Shown in pieces: positions 7,977 through 13,926 of a stretch of DNA of 64,000 nucleotides. The first letter of the stretch is position 1; every line of letters starts with the position of its first letter. Source of the DNA: a virus; the IMG/VR virus record IMGVR_UViG_3300019124_000103, positions 1 to 64,000 of that record, one strand, 5' to 3'. Both the position numbers and the translations under genes were made by a program. A model generated the notes under the pieces. It was not told the origin of the DNA. It saw only the letters and a program-made list of their open reading frames with translations, and ran no database searches.

Positions 7977-8290
7977 TGCTGGCCTCCGGTGGCCTTGGCG
8001 ATGGCTGCCACGAGGGCATCACCCGCTTCTACTGGAATGGAGAGGCCGCGGACGTTGAACGTTGCCAGCATTACCCGTGCGGCCTCCAGCAGTTCAGGAG
8101 CGGCAGCGATCAGGCGGGCGTCCGCTTCGCTGAACTCGCCGCACCGGTTGTCTAGCCGCCTTTCGCGGCCCCCGACGAACGTCATGTCTCGCCAGTAGAT
8201 GGAGTACTGAAAGTTGGCTCCCTTGGCCAAGGGGCTGTTGCTTTCGAGCCGAGGGAACCAAGGCCCCGGCGTGTGCTTCGCGGCGCTCAC
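7973..8290 (-). CDS. Phage protein with KHTPGPW and IAAAPELLEA motifs
   Basis: Function unknown; 105 residues. It has the widely repeated phage motifs AAKHTPGPW at the start and ADARLIAAAPELLEAA in the middle. These mark a very common accessory protein of early operons. A GTG start at 8290 is supported by GGGAGG and the GTGA overlap with the upstream gene. The P2 gene at the same place (50647-50943) keeps only the KHTP start and then differs. Confidence 0.65.
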   Translation of the reverse strand: MSAAKHTPGPWFPRLESNSPLAKGANFQYSIYWRDMTFVGGRERRLDNRCGEFSEADARLIAAAPELLEAARVMLATFNVRGLSIPVEAGDALVAAIAKATGGQQ

Positions 8291-8613
8291 AGCGCAGCCT
8301 CCCGAAACTTGGTCTTGCACGAATGGCAGTGCATGACGCGATTGAAGCTGGCTGACAGGCCGGCGCAGTCCTCGCAAGGCTCAGGCTCGGGAGCCGTCAT
8401 TGCCTTGATCTCGTCGTTGAGGTCTTGGATCTCGTAGTACGCGCTACGCAGCTCGCCGCGCAGCAGGCCAATCAGGTAGGCATTGCGCACAGCCTGATCA
8501 CCGCCGACCTTCGCCGTGTACTCGTCGGCCTGGCGCTCTACACGGGACAGGATGACGTCGCAGACGCTGGGCTTCAGCTTCCACGGAGCGGGGATCGGGA
8601 TGTCGGTTTGCAT
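8287..8613 (-). CDS. First gene of P1 leftward operon, zinc-motif protein
   Basis: Function unknown; 108 residues. It has MQTDIPIPAPWK, a central helical part and a C-terminal CEDCAGLS...CHSCKTKF pattern that looks like a zinc ribbon. The P2 protein at 50943-51269 is closely similar, so this is the conserved first gene after the operator. AGGAG lies eight bases before the second of two ATGs (8613), so I chose that one. Confidence 0.65.
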   Translation of the reverse strand: MQTDIPIPAPWKLKPSVCDVILSRVERQADEYTAKVGGDQAVRNAYLIGLLRGELRSAYYEIQDLNDEIKAMTAPEPEPCEDCAGLSASFNRVMHCHSCKTKFREAAL

Positions 8614-8647
8614 TGCCATCTCTCCTGCGAGTCGATGGCTGTAGTGT

Positions 8648-8684
8648 GGACAATAATGACCGAGAACGCAAGACAATAATGTCC
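8648..8684. promoter_or_regulatory. P1 left operator pair
   Basis: Two 14-base near-repeats, GGACAATAATGACC (8648-8661) and AGACAATAATGTCC (8671-8684), lie 23 bases centre to centre just upstream of the leftward operon. They match sites at 11067-11080 (inverted) and 11112-11125 by the repressor gene. They are best read as binding sites for the P1 repressor and Cro-like protein. Confidence 0.75.
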
Positions 8685-8770
8685 AACTCCGACAGCTTCT
8701 GTCGGGTATTTGAGGGATGGACCGGACAGTCTTGACTGCTTACAGTTATCGCGAGGAGTGGAGGGCCAGA

Positions 8771-8971
8771 ATGATTTGGGTTCTGACTGCTGGTGTTGTC
8801 GTGATTGGCTTCGAGTGCTTCGCCCTTAAGAGCGAGGTTCGCCGGCTGGAAGAGGTTGCGGCCAAGGATCGCGCGTCGGCCGAGAGATTCGCTGATGCGC
8901 TATGGGAGCGCTTGAGCCAACTTGAGGACAGGCTTCAGCGTCCAGCTAGAGGCCCGGAGGACGACCTATGA
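8771..8971 (+). CDS. Small membrane protein with coiled coil
   Basis: Function unknown; 66 residues. An N-terminal transmembrane helix (MIWVLTAGVVVIGFECFAL) is followed by a charged coiled coil (EVRRLEEVAAKDRASAERF). I chose ATG 8771 because GGAGGG lies six bases upstream; an earlier ATG at 8717 lacks good spacing. It lies just right of the left operator and reads rightward. Its position suits a lysogeny-expressed exclusion gene, but nothing in the sequence proves that. Confidence 0.55.
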   Translation: MIWVLTAGVVVIGFECFALKSEVRRLEEVAAKDRASAERFADALWERLSQLEDRLQRPARGPEDDL

Positions 8972-9177
8972 GAGATCTTCTGAAGTGGGGCGCGGCTTTC
9001 GCGGCGATCCTTGTCGCAGCCGGCCTCGCGGAGGGCATGGATCGTGTGGAAAAGCTGTCCTGGTCGCTGGTCGCCTCGTGGGGGTGCTTCGCTTACTTCC
9101 AGCACCACCAAAACAAGCAGATCGCTGCCCTCCGGGATCAGCTTAATGATCTGCGCGAGCGCATGTTTAACCGCTAG
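8968..9177 (+). CDS. Small two-helix membrane protein
   Basis: Function unknown; 69 residues. Two hydrophobic stretches (WGAAFAAILVAAGLA and LSWSLVASWGCFAYF) are followed by a basic, helical C-terminus. It overlaps the preceding membrane-protein gene by four bases (ATGA), so the pair is probably co-translated and may act as one complex in the inner membrane. Confidence 0.55.
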   Translation: MRDLLKWGAAFAAILVAAGLAEGMDRVEKLSWSLVASWGCFAYFQHHQNKQIAALRDQLNDLRERMFNR

Positions 9178-9412
9178 TCCGCCAGCAGAGTCCGCCAACC
9201 GCTCCCCCACCGTCAAGGCCGAGTTCCGCCGCCTGAACCCCTGCCCGAGCACAGGGAAGACGCGGGGGCCTTGCCCTGGGTGGGAAGTTGAACACGCCGT
9301 GCCGCTCTGTCTGGGTGGCTCGGCTGTGGACGTGTACTCCAACCTGCGCTGGATGTCCGTCGAGGACCACAAGAAGAAGACAAGGCAGGATCGAAAACTC
9401 TGCCGCTTGTAA
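9146..9412 (+). CDS. HNH nuclease, homologue of secreted P2 protein
   Basis: The last 70 residues (AEFRRLNPCPSTGKTRG, CPGWEVEHAVPLCLGG, then NLRWMSVEDHKKKTR) form an HNH nuclease core like the P2 protein at 51843-52145. In P2 the core follows a clean signal peptide. Here the N-terminus is uncertain: the frame is open from 9011 but overlaps the membrane-protein gene, and ATG 9146 gives only a short hydrophobic start. The export signal may have been lost, or the start may lie further upstream. Confidence 0.6.
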   Translation: MICASACLTASPPAESANRSPTVKAEFRRLNPCPSTGKTRGPCPGWEVEHAVPLCLGGSAVDVYSNLRWMSVEDHKKKTRQDRKLCRL

Positions 9413-9418
9413 CCAGCG

Positions 9419-9434
9419 CTGTACACATGTACAG
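9419..9434. promoter_or_regulatory. LexA-type SOS box before HNH/AP2 gene
   Basis: CTGTACACATGTACAG is a 16-base sequence with 7-base arms in perfect inverted repeat, and it fits CTGT-N8-ACAG exactly. It ends eight bases before the ATG at 9442. LexA boxes of this form are standard in gamma- and betaproteobacteria. The gene downstream should be derepressed during DNA damage. Confidence 0.75.
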
Positions 9435-9441
9435 TGGGACC

Positions 9442-10152
9442 ATGGGCAAGTTTATTGACCTGACCGGTCAGCGTTTCGGAGAGCTCGTCGTCCTGTCACT
9501 TGCGCCCCTCAAGCTCAAGAATCGCCCCGCATGGTTGTGTCGTTGTGATTGCAGCATCGAAAGGGTGGTTCGGGCTGAGGACCTCCGGTCAGGAATGGCA
9601 AAGTCCTGCGGAAAGCACAAGACGGCTGTTGCCCGTGAAATAGCTTCTCAGTCGGCAAAGAGACTCCGGCTATATCAGGACCACGGTACAAGATCCAGGC
9701 TCTACACCATCTGGCGGGCCATGAAATGGCGCTGCCACGACCCCGCCCACAGCGCGTGGGCGCGCTACGGCGGGGCCGGGGTAAAGGTGTGCGCGGAGTG
9801 GCTGGTTTTTCAGCGCTTCCGTAGTTGGGCACTCTCCAGCGGGTATGAAGAGAGCCTATCGCTGGACAGAATCGACTCTGCAGGCGACTACGAGCCGGGC
9901 AACTGTAGGTGGGCCACCTCCATTGAGCAGGCGCGGAACAAGCGATCCGGAGTGCGCCCAATCACCGCGTTCGGGGAGACAAAGCTCGCTGTTGAATGGG
10001 CACAAGACCCCCGCTGCCGGACGACATACAGCACCCTGGTACAACGCATAGCGGCCGGCCACCCGCCTGAGCGGGCCATGACAGCAAGCGAGTTCGAGCT
10101 TAGGTCTCTTGCGCACAAAGGCAGGCCAAAGCCGAGGAAGAGCCAGACGTAG
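9442..10152 (+). CDS. HNH/AP2-type homing-like endonuclease
   Basis: This 236-residue protein has an N-terminal zinc-binding part (GELVVLS...WLCRCDCS...SCGKH). Its HNH-type core, at about residues 85-165, reads YTIWRAMKWRCHDP, YGGAGVKVCAEW, LSLDRIDSAGDYEPGNCRW and EQARNKR. This is the usual layout of phage HNH/AP2 proteins related to homing endonucleases. The ATG at 9442 is chosen because the earlier one at 9427 lies inside the LexA-type box. An intrinsic terminator follows directly. No homologue is present at the same place in P2. Confidence 0.75.
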   Translation: MGKFIDLTGQRFGELVVLSLAPLKLKNRPAWLCRCDCSIERVVRAEDLRSGMAKSCGKHKTAVAREIASQSAKRLRLYQDHGTRSRLYTIWRAMKWRCHDPAHSAWARYGGAGVKVCAEWLVFQRFRSWALSSGYEESLSLDRIDSAGDYEPGNCRWATSIEQARNKRSGVRPITAFGETKLAVEWAQDPRCRTTYSTLVQRIAAGHPPERAMTASEFELRSLAHKGRPKPRKSQT

Positions 10153-10175
10153 GCCCGCCCCGAGCGGGCTTTTTC
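10153..10175 (+). terminator. Intrinsic terminator after HNH/AP2 gene
   Basis: The stem GCCCGC/GCGGGC (10153-10158 with 10164-10169) has a five-base loop and is followed by a T run. It separates the HNH/AP2 transcript from the SOS-box gene downstream. Confidence 0.85.
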
Positions 10176-10280
10176 ACGCCTGCCGGCGGGCGTTACGCGG
10201 CTGTGACGCGGCCAACGCCGGGGGAGTGCGCTATTCCCACCCCCTAGCTCGTGGGATGAGCCACCCACCCGCTATGCTGT

Positions 10281-10296
10281 CTGGATACAAAAACAG
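10281..10296. promoter_or_regulatory. LexA-type SOS box before STAS-like gene (P1)
   Basis: CTGGATACAAAAACAG fits CTG-N10-CAG, with ten bases between it and the ATG at 10307. The equivalent P2 gene has a clearer box at 52278-52293. Conservation of the box before both homologous genes strengthens the call. Confidence 0.7.
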
Positions 10297-10306
10297 TGAG
10301 CGGGCG

Positions 10307-10738
10307 ATGGACGACGTACTTTGCCGGTGGCGTGGCGGAATGCTGTTGGTGCAGACAACAGGCTTGTTCGGCTTTGACGCGGCCGAACGCCTCTACGAAC
10401 GCGTTCGCCGCGAGACTGAGCGCAGAAGTGCGGTAAAGGTCTTGATCGATCTGCGCCGCGCCGTCCTATTGTTCGGTCCGGAGGACGGGGGCGAGCTAGC
10501 GCGGCTGGAGCCAGCTCTTGATGTTGCCATCGGCTTCTTGATCGATCCAGCTCACAAGTCGGTCATGGACCGATATCTAGAGCAAAGCGTGAACAGCGGG
10601 CGCACGCGCCTTGTCTTCACACGGCTTTCGCGTCAGTTGGAGTGCTGGATTGGGGGCGCGTTGCCGGAGGTGCGTCCTCTTCCTCGGTTTGAACCGGCTG
10701 CCCCTCGGCCTCCCGGTACGCCAAGCGCGTGCACATAG
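10307..10738 (+). CDS. STAS-like protein, candidate SOS-controlled antirepressor (P1)
   Basis: This 143-residue protein is homologous to the P2 protein at 52313-52750. It shares RGGMLLVQ...GF, VKVLIDLRRAVLLFG and SGRTRLVF. The alternation of a short strand, helix and VLIDLR strand suggests a STAS/SpoIIAA-like fold, which usually mediates protein-protein binding. A LexA-type box lies just upstream. Its 3' end overlaps the convergent repressor gene by 122 bases. I infer a LexA-controlled antirepressor, because the repressor has no self-cleavage domain. A general stress or exclusion role is the alternative. Confidence 0.65.
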   Translation: MDDVLCRWRGGMLLVQTTGLFGFDAAERLYERVRRETERRSAVKVLIDLRRAVLLFGPEDGGELARLEPALDVAIGFLIDPAHKSVMDRYLEQSVNSGRTRLVFTRLSRQLECWIGGALPEVRPLPRFEPAAPRPPGTPSACT

Positions 10739-11075
10739 AGATCGCAAGGTTGCGCTCCCTCTCGTCCTCGATTGCCGCAAGCCCGCGCGCAATGTCCATG
10801 ATCGCTGCGGGTATCTGAGCGTACTCCTGCGCCGGGTGCAGGAGCTGCCACGTCTCCACACCGCACGCCGCCGCAAGTTCCTCCAGGAAGTCGAGTCGGG
10901 GCGCGTGTAACCCCTTCGTTGCCCTCTCGACGGCCTTCACATCCAGCTTCTTGCTCGTCGCCCAGGCGTGACGAGACATCCCCGATCTTCTGATGATCGC
11001 GGATAGGTTCTGCGCAAGGACTGTCCGGGCGAGTTTGTCCACAAGTGGATTATTCCCGACCACGCAGGTCAACAT
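10617..11075 (-). CDS. Prophage repressor without S24 peptidase domain (P1)
   Basis: This is an XRE-type helix-turn-helix protein (LSAIIRRSGMSRHAWA, then LEELAAACGVETWQLLHP) with a short helical C-terminus (IMDIARGLAAIEDERERNLAIS) shared with the P2 repressor. There is no S24/LexA-like Ser-Lys peptidase domain, so RecA-stimulated self-cleavage is unlikely. The start is uncertain. The frame opens at 11117 inside an operator; ATG 11075 and GTG 11063 or 11042 are possible, and none has a good ribosome-binding site. Confidence 0.75.
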   Translation of the reverse strand: MLTCVVGNNPLVDKLARTVLAQNLSAIIRRSGMSRHAWATSKKLDVKAVERATKGLHAPRLDFLEELAAACGVETWQLLHPAQEYAQIPAAIMDIARGLAAIEDERERNLAISMCTRLAYREAEGQPVQTEEEDAPPATRPQSSTPTDAKAV

Positions 11076-11125
11076 TGTCCAAGTAGAGCTAGGCAACATG
11101 GCGGTTTTGTCGGACACTAATGTCC
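11067..11125. promoter_or_regulatory. P1 right operator sites
   Basis: GGTCAACATTGTCC (11067-11080) and GGACACTAATGTCC (11112-11125) resemble the left operator repeats, with centres 45 bases apart. The first overlaps the likely repressor start and the second abuts the Cro-like start. This is the expected geometry for mutual control by repressor and Cro. A clear promoter hexamer pair is not obvious here. Confidence 0.7.
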
Positions 11126-11422
11126 ATGAAACTGCTGGACGACCTTATCCAACGACTCGCGGGCGCTGAGAGCCTGGAGGCGGTCGCTCGGGAAGCGCAG
11201 GTGTCCGAGCGGACTTTGCGGCGCATCCGGGACCGTGAAAACAGCCCGCGGCTTGAAACCGTCCAAAAAGTTCTTGCCGCCCTCGACAAGGTGGGGCGAG
11301 CAAGAAGGGCAAAGCCGGCCGCCGAGCGCCGCGAAATCCCCGAGGTTGGCGCCGAAGCGCGTCATACGGCCCTCGGTGACGTGGTAATCGACCGGCGCTC
11401 CAAGCGCGACGGCCCCCGCTGA
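11126..11422 (+). CDS. Cro-like helix-turn-helix protein (P1)
   Basis: This 98-residue protein has a helix-turn-helix (LEAVAREAQVSERTLRRIRD) and a basic C-terminus. It lies divergent from the repressor, directly after an operator, so it is the natural Cro counterpart. An ATG at 11120 lies within the operator, and I prefer the one at 11126. Neither has a ribosome-binding site, so the message may be leaderless. P2 has a YdaS-type protein here instead. Confidence 0.65.
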   Translation: MKLLDDLIQRLAGAESLEAVAREAQVSERTLRRIRDRENSPRLETVQKVLAALDKVGRARRAKPAAERREIPEVGAEARHTALGDVVIDRRSKRDGPR

Positions 11423-11444
11423 TTTCTCAACACAGGAGCGAACC

Positions 11445-11636
11445 ATGCGCGACCTGAACGCCCTTGATCCTCTGCCGAAGCTCGGTGCCAAGGTGGAACC
11501 GCTGAACGACAAGCCGCTGACCGAACGCCAGAAGCAAGCGGTTCGCACATACGTTTTTGAGCGGTCGCGCTGGTACGACATCGCGCTGTTGCAAGAAACC
11601 TTCGCCCGCCAGTACCCCGAACTGGCCGGCAAGTAA
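11445..11636 (+). CDS. Small phage protein conserved in both prophages
   Basis: Function unknown; 63 residues beginning MRDLNALDPLPKLG, with a helical TERQKQAVRTYVFERSRWYD core. The P2 copy at 53958-54143 is about 90 percent identical. AGGAG lies eight bases upstream. It lies between the Cro-like gene and a conserved hairpin and may regulate early transcription, but no motif shows this. Confidence 0.65.
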   Translation: MRDLNALDPLPKLGAKVEPLNDKPLTERQKQAVRTYVFERSRWYDIALLQETFARQYPELAGK

Positions 11637-11644
11637 CCGTCAAC

Positions 11645-11722
11645 GCCCGAGCCATGCAACTCAACCCCGTTGCTGGGAAGTTCAGTGAGTCGCGCGCTGT
11701 GGAGGCGGGCTCGGGCACCTTT
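11645..11722 (+). promoter_or_regulatory. Conserved long-range hairpin with T run (tR1-like)
   Basis: GCCCGAGCC (11645-11653) pairs with GGCTCGGGC (11708-11716), and a T-rich run follows. P2 keeps the stem (54152-54208) but has a different, shorter loop. The place between the Cro-like and CII-like genes is that of tR1 in lambda, so an attenuator or structured RNA is likely. A further ~100 bases to 11815 are also nearly identical in P2 and contain no gene. Confidence 0.55.
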
Positions 11723-11834
11723 TTCACCACGCGCCGGCAGTCGATGCTGGTCCGCTCCCCCTCCTACCGTCCTCCCTGCTTCGGGCCGGCTGGGGCGCGT
11801 GGGTCCTTCATTCATTGACCAAGGAGAAGTCCTC

Positions 11835-12173
11835 ATGCGCCAAATGATCCCCGCAACCGTCCCGCAACGCGAGGCAACCACACGAAGTGTCTCGACAGAG
11901 ACGCACTTTGCGGAGCCCGTCTTGGTGGATCGGTCCTCATTTGAGGGCGCCATGCGCTACGCCGTCCAACGCTGCGAGCTGGATCAATACGAGATCGCCG
12001 ACGAAATGGGCTGCTCTCACGGGCAAATGTCCAAGGTGATGAAGGGCACGGGCGGTTTCTATGGACATCGCTTTGTCGAGTTCATGAAGACCACCAAAAG
12101 CCTCGCGCCCCTGCAGTGGTACGCCGCTCAGATGGGTTGCGTCGTGGTCCCTAGGCAAATGTTGGGCCAATGA
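11835..12173 (+). CDS. CII-like helix-turn-helix regulator (P1)
   Basis: This 112-residue protein has a helix-turn-helix at about residues 50-75 (LDQYEIADEMGCSHGQMSKV) in the manner of lambda CII or P22 C1. It lies upstream of the replication genes as CII does. AAGGAG precedes the ATG. The P2 protein at 54333-54704 has the same layout but a distinct sequence. It may activate repressor establishment, though this is positional inference. Confidence 0.65.
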   Translation: MRQMIPATVPQREATTRSVSTETHFAEPVLVDRSSFEGAMRYAVQRCELDQYEIADEMGCSHGQMSKVMKGTGGFYGHRFVEFMKTTKSLAPLQWYAAQMGCVVVPRQMLGQ

Positions 12174-12349
12174 GTCGCGCGCCGGGTAGGGAGGAAAGCT
12201 GTGATGGAAAACAGAGATTCGACACACAAGCGCTTGCCCGGCGCATGGCTGAACGGCTCAACCGCAAAGGTGGACGTGTTCACGTTTACCGCTGCGTGCT
12301 TTGCGCTGGCTTTCATTTGGGCAGCGTCGGAAAGGTGAGGAAACCATGA
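12170..12349 (+). CDS. Small zinc-motif phage protein
   Basis: This 59-residue protein starts MSRAPGREESCDGKQRF and ends with a VYRCVLCAGFHLGS motif, a common pattern in tiny phage proteins that look like half zinc fingers. It overlaps both neighbours by four bases (ATGA). From about 12182 the DNA is almost identical to P2 at 54713 onward. Confidence 0.65.
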   Translation: MSRAPGREESCDGKQRFDTQALARRMAERLNRKGGRVHVYRCVLCAGFHLGSVGKVRKP

Positions 12350-12753
12350 GCGTCTGGCGCCCGATCCTCACCAACTTGCACGAGCTGGGCCGCCCGGCCC
12401 CTCTGCGGGATTGGGACGACTTCCGCTTCTCGGCAACGTCCGTGAAAGCTGCTGTCGAGGATCTGTTGCGCCTCGGCCTGATCCAGCGTGACGGCTTGAT
12501 CGGCAAGCACGTGGTCTACCGCATCACGTCGCTGGGCACTCAGTTCTGCCAGGGCCGCGTGATCGCAGTTCGTGGCCGCAAACACGACCCGCTGTGGAGG
12601 AAGTACCTCAACAGCAACCACAAGACCCGCCAGCGTGCCAAGGCGTTCCAGAGCGGGAACCTGAAGACGCACTTTTGTGCGACGTGGCTGGCTGCGCTGC
12701 CCACAACGTATCCACAGCATTTCCCCGCTGTGTTCTCTTCCGCCCTCGCTTAG
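12346..12753 (+). CDS. Winged-helix phage protein, identical copy in P2
   Basis: This 135-residue protein has a winged-helix pattern (WDDFRFSATSVKAAVEDLLRLGLIQRD, then a YRITSLG wing) and a basic C-terminus. It is probably a small DNA-binding regulator. The P2 copy at 54877-55284 is identical. The start codon overlaps the previous stop, and GAGG lies nearby. Confidence 0.65.
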   Translation: MSVWRPILTNLHELGRPAPLRDWDDFRFSATSVKAAVEDLLRLGLIQRDGLIGKHVVYRITSLGTQFCQGRVIAVRGRKHDPLWRKYLNSNHKTRQRAKAFQSGNLKTHFCATWLAALPTTYPQHFPAVFSSALA

Positions 12754-12770
12754 GCCGGCTGACCATAGCC

Positions 12771-12890
12771 ATGTCTAAGCAAGCCCTCTACGTACTCATG
12801 AAGAACGAGTTCTTGAATCAGAACCCGAACGCGACGCCGGAACAGATCGAGGCGTTCTGTAAAGAACTGGCTAAGGAGTTGGGCCTGTGA
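12771..12890 (+). CDS. 39-residue phage microprotein
   Basis: This tiny protein (MSKQALYVLMKNEFLNQNPN onward) is predicted to be two helices around NATPEQIEAFCKEL. The P2 copy at 55302-55421 differs by one residue. No strong ribosome-binding site is seen. The conserved reading frame and its overlap with the next start argue that it is real; its function is unknown. Confidence 0.6.
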   Translation: MSKQALYVLMKNEFLNQNPNATPEQIEAFCKELAKELGL

Positions 12891-12910
12891 GGGACTACGG
12901 CAATGCCTAA
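12887..12910 (+). pseudogene. Fossil start of the initiator gene
   Basis: GTG AGG GAC TAC GGC encodes MRDYG, the same start as the P2 initiator at 55418, but a stop follows after seven codons. The intact P1 initiator begins again at 13156 with MRDYG, after an HNH gene. This looks like the scar of an HNH insertion that rebuilt the 5' end of its target gene. Confidence 0.65.
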
Positions 12911-13163
12911 CGGCTCTGGTGTTCCGACTTCGATGCGACGCCGCGTTTTCCGCGAAGGCGGATTCAAGTGCGCCGTCTGTGGGGTGGTTGGATTTGAGCG
13001 CCGCTTCCCAAAGGGTGGCTATGGCTACTACACATACACGCAAGGGCTGTACCTGAGCATCGATCACATTGTCCCGAAGTCGAAGGGGGGCACGCACGAG
13101 CGGTCGAACTTGCGTGTGCTGTGCACGGACTGCAACACAAAGAGGGGGACAAAAGATGCGTGA
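12903..13163 (+). CDS. HNH endonuclease inserted at initiator start
   Basis: This 86-residue HNH protein has CAVCG, then LSIDHIVPKSKGGTHERSNL and CTDCN, the complete His-Me finger with two zinc-binding CxxC pairs. It lies between a fossil start and the real start of the initiator gene, overlaps that start by eight bases, and is absent from P2. It behaves like a free-standing homing nuclease. Confidence 0.85.
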   Translation: MPNGSGVPTSMRRRVFREGGFKCAVCGVVGFERRFPKGGYGYYTYTQGLYLSIDHIVPKSKGGTHERSNLRVLCTDCNTKRGTKDA

Positions 13164-13926
13164 TTACGGCGCCGTGTCACCGCGCTTTTGGATCGGCGAC
13201 ACAGGGAAGCAGCTTCGCGGCCACCCTGAGGCCCAGGTGCTGGCTCTGTACCTGATGACCAGCCCGCACTCCACGATGACCGGCGTTTTCCATTGTCCGG
13301 TTCTCTACATGGCGCACGAGACGGGGCTTGGAATGGAAGGGGCTCAGAAGGCCCTCCGAAGGCTCTTGGAAGCGGGGTTCTGCGAGTACGACAGCGCCTC
13401 CGAAGAGGTGTTTGTTGTGCGGATGGCTGCGTATCAGGTGGGTGAGTCGTTGAAGCTGAACGACAACCGGGTTTCTGGCCTCAGGCGCGATGTTGAAAAG
13501 ATGGCTTCCGCACCTCTGAAAAAGCGGTTCTTGGAGGTGTACGGCGAGGCGTTCCACTTGGTTGAAAAAGCAGGGGGCTCCGAAGCCCCTTCCAAGCCCC
13601 TCCGAAGCCAGGAACAGGAACAGGAACAGAAACAGGATAAGAAGGCGCCTCGGGCCTTGCCCTCCGCACTCACCGTCGATGACCTCAAGGCCGAAGGCGT
13701 CAGCGAAGAGGCTGCATCCGCCTTCCTGGCGATTCGGAAGCGAAAGAGGGCGCCGCTGTCCCAGCTCGCATGGGCCGGGATCAAGCGCGAAGCCGGGAAG
13801 GCAGGGTGGGGCCTTGATGCCGCTGTGCGGAAGGCTGCCGAACGTGGGTGGCAGTCGTTCGAGGCCGAGTGGGTTCGCAACGAACCTCCAACGGACAGCG
13901 GCAGCCAATGGGCGGGGGCGATATGA
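13156..13926 (+). CDS. O-like replication initiator (P1)
   Basis: This 256-residue protein has a winged-helix N-terminus (LALYLMTSP...TGVFHCP...AQKALRRLLEAGF), a Gln/Glu repeat linker near residue 153 and a conserved C-terminus. The C-terminal 100 residues are nearly identical to P2 (55418-56179) while the N-termini differ. In lambda O the N-terminus binds the origin and the C-terminus loads the helicase, so the two phages probably use different origins with the same helicase. The helicase gene follows two genes on. Confidence 0.75.
   Translation: MRDYGAVSPRFWIGDTGKQLRGHPEAQVLALYLMTSPHSTMTGVFHCPVLYMAHETGLGMEGAQKALRRLLEAGFCEYDSASEEVFVVRMAAYQVGESLKLNDNRVSGLRRDVEKMASAPLKKRFLEVYGEAFHLVEKAGGSEAPSKPLRSQEQEQEQKQDKKAPRALPSALTVDDLKAEGVSEEAASAFLAIRKRKRAPLSQLAWAGIKREAGKAGWGLDAAVRKAAERGWQSFEAEWVRNEPPTDSGSQWAGAI
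13608..13640 (+). repeat. Short tandem repeat in initiator gene
   Basis: Hexamer repeats of the form CAGGAA, drifting to CAGAAA and CAGGAT, encode a QEQEQEQKQ linker. The same repeat is in P2 at 55862 onward. It marks the boundary where identity between the two initiators begins, so it is a likely recombination joint. It could also be part of an origin, as the lambda origin lies inside O. Confidence 0.6.

Larger units (their letters stand above)
12182..12901. repeat. Near-identical 720-base block shared with P2
   Basis: This stretch matches 54713-55432 in direct orientation with only about two substitutions, far closer than its flanks. It covers three small genes. A second, slightly less identical pair is 13609-15200 with 55862-57455. 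The copies lie about 42.5 kb apart, roughly one phage genome. Confidence 0.9.

Noticed and set aside
8771-9177. Toxin-antitoxin pair
   Set aside because: Two small coupled membrane proteins could suggest a toxin system, but neither resembles a known toxin and both are hydrophobic.
9427-9429. Earlier ATG for the HNH/AP2 gene
   Set aside because: It lies inside the LexA-type box and would place the start within the operator; the ATG at 9442 is better.
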